DNA from: an uncultured Ignavibacteriota bacterium | GTDB lineage: Bacteria; Bacteroidota; Ignavibacteria; Tepidaquicellales; Tepidaquicellaceae | Length of the DNA: 19,780 nt | Assembly: GCA_937915485.1 (NCBI GenBank) | Contig: CALGII010000017.1 | Location: forward strand, 1 to 19,780 | Reading direction: 5' to 3' | Part shown: positions 1 through 5,923 of the stretch, in pieces | Layout of the letters: the number at the start of each line of letters is the position of its first letter | Position numbering within the stretch: position 1 is the first letter of the stretch | Notes under the pieces: model-generated | What the model was told of the DNA's origin: nothing | Seen by the model: only the letters and a program-made list of their open reading frames with translations | The model's database searches: none | Made by a program: the position numbers and the translations under genes

Positions 1-1087
1 TGAAGAATGGTTTGATTTTGTTCTGAAGGTCGCTTTTCGATATTCCCATTCCGTTGTCTTTTATAGTCAGGACGGATTTTCCTCCTTCTGTCGCCGTGGT
101 GATTTCAATCAAGCCCTGTCTGCCTGCGGGGATTGCCTGTATAGAGTTGCCTATAAGGTTCAGGAGCAAATCCTTGAAGAGTCCGCGGTCGAGTTTAAGC
201 GCGCGCGGAGATTTTTCGAGATTGAGTTTGAGTTTTATGGTCTTGCTTCCCGTGAGAAACTTGAATCCGCTCGCCGCTTCCTCGACGAGTTCGTTGAATG
301 TCGTTTCTTCCCTCATCGGCGCGAGCGGGCGCGCGAAGTTGAGTATAGAGCGTATTGATTTTGTTATGCGCGTGGTTTCATCGACAATCACCTTGAGTTC
401 GTCGTAGCCTTCTTCGCCGCTCTTCTTGTCGAGAAGCAGGTAATCCGCGTTTCCCGAAATTATGTTCAGCGGGTTCGAAAGATTGTGCGCGATGCTTGAT
501 ACGACCTGCCCTATCAGCGCGAGGTTTTCCTTGTCGCGAAGTTCGCGTTCGAGTTCTTTCACGTGCGTCATATCCCTTATGATTGCAACGGTTCCGAGTT
601 TGTCTCCTTTTTCATCGAAGATTACGTGCTGTGAAAGACTGATTTCCTTAAGACCGCCGCTCTTCGTCCTGCCTTTCGTGTCAACTCCCGATATGAAACC
701 CTTCTCCTGGATTTCCTTCTGTATGCCTTCGAACATACCGTTCTTTATGTTCTCCTCGGGAACGATTATCGAAATGTCCCTGCCCATAACTTCATCTTTC
801 CCGTATCCGTAGAGACTTTCCGCGCCGTTATTCCAGAGGAATATTCTTCTCTCGGCGTTATAGCCGATTATGCCGTCAACCGAATTGAGTATTATGTCCG
901 AGAAGAATTTTTCGTGAACGGATTTGCCTTCTCTCATAAGTTTTATCATTTCGGAGATATAGGTCTCGAACGACTTCGAAATGAATTCGAAATCTTCCTT
1001 GTCGAGTTTACCGCCGAATTTGTTTTTCAAGCCTTCAAATAAATCGGATTTGAACTTGTCCGATTCACTGTGAACCATATGTTCCAT
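1..1087 (-). CDS. PAS-domain sensor histidine kinase (partial, C-terminus beyond window)
   Basis: Two-component sensor kinase; 362 residues are visible and the end of the ATPase domain lies off the left edge. No membrane segment or signal peptide is seen, so it is probably cytosolic. A helical N-terminus (about 1-60) leads into a PAS domain (about 64-175, with GIIGYNAERRIFLWNNGAE and a typical AIIRDMTHVKELE exit). A dimerisation/phosphoacceptor helix follows, with the likely phospho-His at H201 in SIAHNLSNPLNII, then an HATPase domain with its N box (LLLNLIGNSIQAI, 307-319) and G1 box (DNGMGI, 344-349). The residue after the His is Asn rather than the usual Glu/Asp. An in-frame stop at 1103-1105 limits the start; ATG at 1087 is chosen, and a second ATG three codons later is possible. 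No Shine-Dalgarno is visible. It lies 51 nt downstream of hutI, so it may be the last gene of that operon. No response regulator is seen. The family is certain; the signal is unknown. Confidence 0.9.
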   Translation of the reverse strand, partial: MEHMVHSESDKFKSDLFEGLKNKFGGKLDKEDFEFISKSFETYISEMIKLMREGKSVHEKFFSDIILNSVDGIIGYNAERRIFLWNNGAESLYGYGKDEVMGRDISIIVPEENIKNGMFEGIQKEIQEKGFISGVDTKGRTKSGGLKEISLSQHVIFDEKGDKLGTVAIIRDMTHVKELERELRDKENLALIGQVVSSIAHNLSNPLNIISGNADYLLLDKKSGEEGYDELKVIVDETTRITKSIRSILNFARPLAPMREETTFNELVEEAASGFKFLTGSKTIKLKLNLEKSPRALKLDRGLFKDLLLNLIGNSIQAIPAGRQGLIEITTATEGGKSVLTIKDNGMGISKSDLQNKIKPFF

Positions 1088-1138
1088 ATAAGAGAAAGTG
1101 TGTTATGAGCGTATATATGTAAAACCTAAATTCGTGTT

Positions 1139-2398
1139 TTACAGTTCATTTACAATGAATTTACCTTTTTTAACCGCAACCTGCAACAGGTTGACTCCAA
1201 AATGATAAATCAGGTCTTTATAGGACGGAAAATCGAACAGAAGTATGTCGGATTGCTTGCCTTTTTCGAGACTGCCTGAAACGTTTTGCCTGAAGAGCGC
1301 GTACGCGCCGTTAATCGTCGACGCGTTGATGATTTCTTCGGCGGACATTTTCATTTTAACCGAAGCGAGAGACATAATTGTCTGCAGGTTTTCGGTCATA
1401 GAACTGCCGGGATTGAAGTCAGTCGCGAGCGCGGCGGGAATGCCGTTCGCGATTATCTCTCTCGCGGGAGGATATACCATATCGAGAAAATACGATGCGC
1501 CGGGAAGGAGCGCCGCGATAATGTTTGTCTTCCGGAGTTTGCCGATTTCTTTTTTCTTCAGAACTTCGAGGTGGTCAACCGAAATCGCGTTCAGTTCAAC
1601 CGCGGCGTCTATTCCGCCGATTGTGTTGAACTGCTCGGAATGAAGTTTCGGAATCATACCGAATTTCCTGCCCGTTCCGAGAATTCTCCGCGTTTCCGCG
1701 GCGTCGAAATATCCTTTTTCGCAGAAGACGTCGATGAAGACCGCGAGATTTTTTCTTGCAATCATTGGAATCATTTCATAGCAAATCAAATCGACGTAAT
1801 CGCTTTTCTTCATTCCTTTCGGAACGGCGTGAGCGCCGAGAAAAGTCGGAAGTATGTCGGCGCCGAATTTATTCTTCGCGTTGAGTTCTCTGATAACTTC
1901 GAGCATTTTAATTTCGTTCCTGACGTCGAGCCCGTATCCCGATTTCGCTTCGAGCGTTGTCGTGCCGTGCTTTATGAAATTCGCGAGGCGTTTTTCGGAG
2001 ATTTTGTAAAGAGAATTTTTTGTATGTTTTCTGACGCTGTTCACCGTCGATTTTATTCCGCCGCCTGCCGCGGCGATTTCTTCGTAACTGCTTCCCGAGA
2101 TTCTCATTTCGTACTCGTCGGAGCGTGAGCCCGCGAAGACGAGGTGTGTGTGCGAGTCCACGAAACCCGGCATCGCCGTTTTCCCCGCGCAGTCGGTTTC
2201 CCTGATGCCTTTGATGCCGTGCTCCTTTATGAACTTTCTGCAGCCGCTTTCTTTTCCGGCGTAAAGAATATTTTTATCGAAAAGCAGAAATCCGTTTTCG
2301 ACAGTGTAAATGTGGCCCTGCGTTTTTCCGCGCTTAGGACCGCCTTCGGGATTGGCGCAGGTTACGAGGTTCGATATGTTCTTGAATAAATGTGTCAT
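1139..2398 (-). CDS. hutI: Imidazolonepropionase
   Basis: Third step of histidine degradation: hydrolysis of 4-imidazolone-5-propanoate to N-formimino-L-glutamate, in the cytosol. The protein is 419 residues, normal for the family. It has the amidohydrolase metal motif PGFVDSHTHLVFAG (H83, H85), the HutI-typical GTTTLEAKSGYGL (145-157), further metal or catalytic candidates H190 (LGAHAVP), H253 (KLHSEQF) and H276 (SVDHLE), and D327 in ALATDFNPGSS, where the family carries its catalytic aspartate. The ATG shares one base with the TAA stop of the upstream ABC ATPase gene (TAATG), so translation is probably coupled. No hutH, hutU or hutG is visible in this window, so the rest of the pathway, if present, is elsewhere. 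A related amidohydrolase is the only realistic alternative, but the motif set points firmly to HutI. Confidence 0.95.
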   Translation of the reverse strand: MTHLFKNISNLVTCANPEGGPKRGKTQGHIYTVENGFLLFDKNILYAGKESGCRKFIKEHGIKGIRETDCAGKTAMPGFVDSHTHLVFAGSRSDEYEMRISGSSYEEIAAAGGGIKSTVNSVRKHTKNSLYKISEKRLANFIKHGTTTLEAKSGYGLDVRNEIKMLEVIRELNAKNKFGADILPTFLGAHAVPKGMKKSDYVDLICYEMIPMIARKNLAVFIDVFCEKGYFDAAETRRILGTGRKFGMIPKLHSEQFNTIGGIDAAVELNAISVDHLEVLKKKEIGKLRKTNIIAALLPGASYFLDMVYPPAREIIANGIPAALATDFNPGSSMTENLQTIMSLASVKMKMSAEEIINASTINGAYALFRQNVSGSLEKGKQSDILLFDFPSYKDLIYHFGVNLLQVAVKKGKFIVNEL

Positions 2399-3363
2399 TA
2401 GAGTTTTATTTTAAAACAGGAAGCAAAATGTGTTTCGGTTATTTTAATGTTCGGCGGCTCCGCTTCGCATTCTCCGTCGGCGATGAGGCATCTCGTCCTG
2501 AACCTGCATCCAGCGGGATAATTCAGCGAAGAGGGAACCGTGCCGTCAATAGTCGGGAGTTTGTCCCTCTGCTCTTTCATCGAAGGAATCGATTCAAGAA
2601 GCCGCTTCGTGTAAGGGTGTTTCGGGTTTCTGAAAATCTCATCGATTAAACCTTCTTCGGCTATTTTCGACGCGTACATTACAACCACCCTTCCGCAGGT
2701 CTCGGCGACTACGCCGAGGTCGTGTGTAATGAGCATAACGCTCATACCCGACTCTTCCTGAAGTTCCTTTATCAAACCGAGTATCCTCGACTGAACCGTC
2801 ACGTCGAGCGCTGTTGTCGGCTCATCCGCTATGAGAACGTCGGGCTTGCACGCGAGCGCGATTGCAATCATAACTCTCTGCCTAAGCCCGCCCGACAACT
2901 GATGCGGATATTCATCGAACCGCTGCTCGGGCGACGGAATCCTGACGCGTTTCATTATTTCAATTGTCTTCTCCCGCGCTTCTTTAGCCGAAATGTTCAT
3001 ATGCGTTCTGAACACTTCCATTATCTGGCTGCCGCAGGTGTAAGCGGGATTAAGCGAAGTCATCGGCTCCTGAAAAATCATTCCGATTCTGTTTCCGCGT
3101 ATGCGCCTGATTTCATCTCCGCCCATCGCGGTTAAGTCTCTGCCGTCGAAGATTATTTTACCGCTTTCGATTTTACCGATTCCTTCGGGAAGAAGTTTGA
3201 GTATCGAAAGAGCGGTGACGCTCTTTCCGCATCCAGATTCGCCGACTATGCCGAGTGTTTCGCCCTTGTGCAGTTTAAATGAAACGCCGTCGACGGCTTT
3301 CGCCACTCCGTCGTCCGTGTGAAAATAAGTTTTTAAATCCCTTATTTCGAGAATTTCATTCAC
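2398..3363 (-). CDS. Oligopeptide/dipeptide ABC transporter ATP-binding protein (OppD/DppD type)
   Basis: ATPase subunit of a peptide-type (PepT family) ABC importer; it would sit on the inner face of the cytoplasmic membrane and power permeases not encoded in this window. All nucleotide-binding motifs are intact in 321 residues: Walker A GESGCGKS (41-48), Q-loop FQEPMTSLNPAY (97-108), signature LSGGLRQR (156-163), Walker B VLIADEP (176-182) and the H-loop ITHD (212-215). The C-terminal CRFRTRC with further cysteines (286-316) is the oligopeptide/dipeptide extension typical of OppD, DppD and OppF. Position and sequence favour OppD/DppD over OppF. The start is GTG at 3363-3361, sharing its G with the TAG stop of the phosphohexomutase gene (TAGTG). 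Its presence between sugar-nucleotide and histidine genes is not explained by the sequence. Substrate unknown. Confidence 0.93.
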   Translation of the reverse strand: MNEILEIRDLKTYFHTDDGVAKAVDGVSFKLHKGETLGIVGESGCGKSVTALSILKLLPEGIGKIESGKIIFDGRDLTAMGGDEIRRIRGNRIGMIFQEPMTSLNPAYTCGSQIMEVFRTHMNISAKEAREKTIEIMKRVRIPSPEQRFDEYPHQLSGGLRQRVMIAIALACKPDVLIADEPTTALDVTVQSRILGLIKELQEESGMSVMLITHDLGVVAETCGRVVVMYASKIAEEGLIDEIFRNPKHPYTKRLLESIPSMKEQRDKLPTIDGTVPSSLNYPAGCRFRTRCLIADGECEAEPPNIKITETHFASCFKIKL

Positions 3364-4733
3364 TATATTTTTAATCCCGCGAGAAATTCTTTTTGAATTC
3401 TTTCGGCTTCCTTCATCGAGCGCGCTTCCGTTATTATTCTGATTATCGGCTCGGTGTTGGATTTTCTAAGATGTATCCAGTAATCCGGAAAATCAATCTT
3501 AACGCCGTCGATAACGGAGATTTTGCATTTCTTCTTCGAGTATTCCCTTTCGATTCTCTTGAGCAGTTTTCCCGGGTCGCCTTTGGTTTCTATCTTCGTC
3601 TTGACGATGAAATATTCGGGAATGGTTTTCTTGTATTCCGAAATCGCGCCCTTGAAATTCGCGAGTTCATTAAGAATCAATGCCGCGCCTACCATCGCGT
3701 CGCGTCCGTAGTGCACTTTCGGAACTATTACGCCTCCGCTGCCTTCGCCGCCGATAATGGCTTTTCTTTTTCTCATTCCGTTGACGACGTTGATTTCGCC
3801 GACTGCCGTTCTCAATATTTGCCCGCCGAACTCTTTTGTGACGTCCTCCGCCGCGCGCGTTGTTGACATGTTCACGACGACGTTCTTAGTCCGCGATTTC
3901 GCGTTTCTGAGCGCGCCTCTTATGGCGGTAACGATTGTATTCTCTTCGATGAACGGTTTCCCGTCTTCGCAAATCAGAACGAGCCTGTCGCCGTCGGGGT
4001 CAATCGCGAAACCAATGTCGGCTTTGCGCGCCTTCACGGCTTTCGAAAGAAGCGTTAGATTCTGCGGAAGCGGCTCGGGAAGGTGCGGAAATTTTCCGCT
4101 GCCGTCGCAGTACAATTCAATCACCTCGCATCCGAGTTTTTTCAGAAGCATCGGTATTATTACCGAGCCGGACGAATTCACGGCATCAACAACAACTTTG
4201 AATTTCCTCCTCTTAATCCTGCCTGCGTTAACGAATCCGGATTTAAGAACGAGGTCAACGTGTTTCTTCAGCCACGTGTCGTCGCGTGTGATGTTAAGTT
4301 TGCTTTCAGGCCGGACGAAATTAAAATATCCTTCCTTTATGTATTCCTTAATCTTTTCTATCTGACGGCTTTTAAGAAACGTTCCGTCGGAATCGAGGAA
4401 CTTCAGTCCGTTCCACTGCTGCGGGTTGTGGGAAGCCGTAACGGCAATGCCTCCCGCGGCTTTTAGTTTCTCGACAGCGAGCTGCACCGTCGGAGTAGGC
4501 GCGACGCCGATGTCGATTACCTCAAACCCCGAGAGGGCTAGAGTATAAACGACCACCGCGTGTATCTCGTCGCCTTTGAGTCTTCCGTCAAGTCCTACGA
4601 CAATTTTTCTGCTCTTCGAGTTTCCTCTGCAGAACCTTGCGTACGCGAGCGTGTAATGTACGGTTACGGGAAGCGTGAGAGTTTCCCCGTATATGCCTCT
4701 TACACCCGATACGCTGAAAATAATTTCAGACAT
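3363..4733 (-). CDS. glmM: Phosphoglucosamine mutase / phosphomannomutase family protein (GlmM-like)
   Basis: Alpha-D-phosphohexomutase of 456 residues; as GlmM it would convert glucosamine-6-phosphate to glucosamine-1-phosphate for UDP-GlcNAc, peptidoglycan and LPS. All four active-site loops are visible: phosphoserine loop VTASHNP with S101 (98-104), metal loop DPDGDR (245-250), sugar loop GGEGSGG (328-334) and the phosphate-binding loop RKSNTEPIIR (423-432). Classical bacterial GlmM usually has DGDGDR and a Gly in RxSGTEP; DPDGDR and SNTEP here are closer to archaeal-type GlmM and phosphomannomutases, so substrate choice between glucosamine, mannose and glucose phosphates is open. The downstream position, 1 nt after a GlmU-like gene, favours amino-sugar metabolism. 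The ATG lies at 4733-4731 with no clear Shine-Dalgarno. The gene symbol is therefore tentative, the superfamily call is not. Confidence 0.9.
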   Translation of the reverse strand: MSEIIFSVSGVRGIYGETLTLPVTVHYTLAYARFCRGNSKSRKIVVGLDGRLKGDEIHAVVVYTLALSGFEVIDIGVAPTPTVQLAVEKLKAAGGIAVTASHNPQQWNGLKFLDSDGTFLKSRQIEKIKEYIKEGYFNFVRPESKLNITRDDTWLKKHVDLVLKSGFVNAGRIKRRKFKVVVDAVNSSGSVIIPMLLKKLGCEVIELYCDGSGKFPHLPEPLPQNLTLLSKAVKARKADIGFAIDPDGDRLVLICEDGKPFIEENTIVTAIRGALRNAKSRTKNVVVNMSTTRAAEDVTKEFGGQILRTAVGEINVVNGMRKRKAIIGGEGSGGVIVPKVHYGRDAMVGAALILNELANFKGAISEYKKTIPEYFIVKTKIETKGDPGKLLKRIEREYSKKKCKISVIDGVKIDFPDYWIHLRKSNTEPIIRIITEARSMKEAERIQKEFLAGLKI

Positions 4734-4734
4734 T

Positions 4735-5481
4735 TTATAATATTAGTTTTTCGAGTTCGGTTAATTGTTCAATCGTGTTTACGCCCGTGATTTCAGCGTT
4801 GTTGCCGACAGGAACGGCTCCAATCTTTACGCTCCTGTCACGGAAGTACTTGAATATGTCCGTCAGATAATATTCGCCCTGCGCGTTGTCGGTTTTTATG
4901 GTTGTAAGCGCTTCGAAAAGAATTTTGTTGTCAACTATGTATATGCCTGAGTTGATTTCCTTGATTTTCTTCTGCGCTTCATCCGCGTCTTTCTCCTCGA
5001 CAATGTCAACAAACGTGCCGTCGTCCTTTCGTATGATTCTTCCGTATCCGAACGGGTCGTCGAAAATCGCCGAAAGCAAACTGGCGCGGAAACCGTTGCC
5101 GGAGTGGTATTTGATGAATTCCATCACGGTCTCGTATTTCAGCAGAGGAACGTCACCCGACAGAATCAGCACGTTTCCGTCGAAATCCTTGAGAATTTCT
5201 TTTGTCTGCATTATCGCGTGTCCCGTACCAAGTTGCTCATCCTGATGCGCGAATTTAATCCTGTCAATATTATCCGCGAACCTCGTGGAAAGAAAATCGA
5301 TTACGCTCTGTTTCTGATGCCCGACAATCGGCACGATTAATTCGGAATCTATCTTCAGGGAAAGTTCGATGACGTATTCAATCATAGGTTTTCCGCGGAG
5401 TTCGAACATGACCTTCGACCTGTCGGGGTTCTTCATGCGCTTGCCTTTGCCGGCAGCCATTATCACTGTAGATAACTTCAT
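4735..5481 (-). CDS. GlmU-like nucleotidyltransferase, pyrophosphorylase domain only
   Basis: Sugar-1-phosphate nucleotidyltransferase, probably forming UDP-N-acetylglucosamine from GlcNAc-1-phosphate and UTP in the cytosol. It shows the GlmU N-domain signatures in order: VIMAAGKGKRM (6-16) for nucleotide binding, QLGTGHA (83-89), LSGDVPLL (107-114, metal Asp), PFGYGRI (143-149), EINSGIY (175-181) and NAQGEYYLTD (199-208). It ends at 248 residues, so the left-handed beta-helix acetyltransferase half of bifunctional GlmU (about 200 more residues) is absent. The end is a clean stop followed after 1 nt by the mutase gene, which argues for a genuine single-domain protein. First gene of the minus-strand operon; ATG at 5481 without a Shine-Dalgarno. 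It could use another hexosamine or hexose phosphate, but the motifs match GlmU better than GalU or RfbA types. Confidence 0.9.
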   Translation of the reverse strand: MKLSTVIMAAGKGKRMKNPDRSKVMFELRGKPMIEYVIELSLKIDSELIVPIVGHQKQSVIDFLSTRFADNIDRIKFAHQDEQLGTGHAIMQTKEILKDFDGNVLILSGDVPLLKYETVMEFIKYHSGNGFRASLLSAIFDDPFGYGRIIRKDDGTFVDIVEEKDADEAQKKIKEINSGIYIVDNKILFEALTTIKTDNAQGEYYLTDIFKYFRDRSVKIGAVPVGNNAEITGVNTIEQLTELEKLIL

Positions 5482-5488
5482 TAAGTAA

Positions 5489-5517
5489 TGTTTAATTCAA
5501 TGTTAAAATCTTTTCAA
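5489..5517 (-). promoter_or_regulatory. Possible promoter of the glmU-like operon
   Basis: On the minus strand TTGAAA (5517-5512) is followed by a 17-nt spacer and TAAACA (5494-5489), only 7 nt before the ATG. This would give a leaderless or almost leaderless transcript. The -35 is good and the -10 weak (3 of 6), so this is only a candidate. The spacer is A/T-rich and offers other weak matches. Confidence 0.25.
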
Positions 5518-5571
5518 TAAGTCTATTTTTTATAATTTATTAAAGTCAGAAAATAGAATCGTTCAGGAAAA

Positions 5572-5599
5572 ATTATCAATACCTGATAATATAATCAGG
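5572..5599. promoter_or_regulatory. Two overlapping palindromes containing a TATAAT box
   Basis: ATTATCA (5572-5578) pairs with TGATAAT (5584-5590) across 5 nt, and CCTGAT (5582-5587) pairs with ATCAGG (5594-5599) across 6 nt. The two share the middle TGAT arm, so only one hairpin could form at a time. A perfect TATAAT (5590-5595, plus strand) lies inside, 44 nt before the ATG of the small lipoprotein gene; no good -35 is seen at 16-18 nt. The arrangement suits an operator laid over a promoter in this divergent spacer. That role is inference; the repeats themselves are exact. Confidence 0.4.
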
Positions 5600-5639
5600 A
5601 CTTTTAATATCATCTTTAAGCGAATTTAAAAAAACAAAC

Positions 5640-5765
5640 ATGAAAAAACTTGCTTTAATCTTGATAGCGATGCTGTTTTTAGAAGGCTGTTCGTCAATGA
5701 GCGATAATGTTGTTTCCGAGGCCATCGGAGTAAGAGAAGCGGCAAAGCAGGCTTTATTAAAATGA
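5640..5765 (+). CDS. Small putative lipoprotein (41 aa)
   Basis: A short open frame of 41 residues with a complete lipoprotein signal: MKKLALILIAMLFLEGC, that is Lys-Lys, a hydrophobic run of 12, and a Cys at 17 preceded by Leu-Glu-Gly. Glu at -2 of the lipobox is atypical. The mature part would be a lipidated peptide of only 25 residues (SSMSDNVVSEAIGVREAAKQALLK after the Cys), predicted helical and amphipathic, anchored in the inner or outer membrane. It starts with ATG 159 nt from the divergent glmU-like start, with no clear Shine-Dalgarno, and is followed by an A/T-only hairpin. Its size and style recall entericidin-type small lipoproteins, but I see no sequence identity that proves kinship. 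Function unknown; it could also be a chance open frame, though the signal peptide makes that less likely. Confidence 0.6.
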   Translation: MKKLALILIAMLFLEGCSSMSDNVVSEAIGVREAAKQALLK

Positions 5766-5811
5766 CGGTCAGGAAGCAGTCAGTTAAAATGAAAGACTGA
5801 AAATGCGCCTG

Positions 5812-5836
5812 AAATAATTTTAGCCGAAAATTATTT
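5812..5836 (+). terminator. A/T-only perfect hairpin downstream of the small lipoprotein
   Basis: AAATAATTTT (5812-5821) and AAAATTATTT (5827-5836) form a perfect 10-bp inverted repeat around the 5-nt loop AGCCG. It lies 46 nt after the lipoprotein stop and ahead of the next plus-strand gene. The stem has no G-C pairs and the following T-run is short, so it would be a weak terminator; a protein-binding palindrome is an equal option. Confidence 0.35.
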
Positions 5837-5923
5837 GATTGCTTTGAAAATATTCAATCCATAGTTTTCAGGTATAAGTTTCGGTTTTCGCGGCGTCGTT
5901 TTCTAAAGAATTAATTTTTTAAA

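Noticed and set aside
1286..2128. 280-codon plus-strand open frame opposite hutI.
   Set aside because: It is a shadow of a high-confidence gene; composition is Arg/Phe-rich and shows no domain.
5844..5857. TTGAAAATATTCAA short hairpin, with TATAAG further on, as a promoter for the CitE/SGNH gene.
   Set aside because: The -35/-10 spacing is about 23 nt and both boxes are weak; not enough to report.
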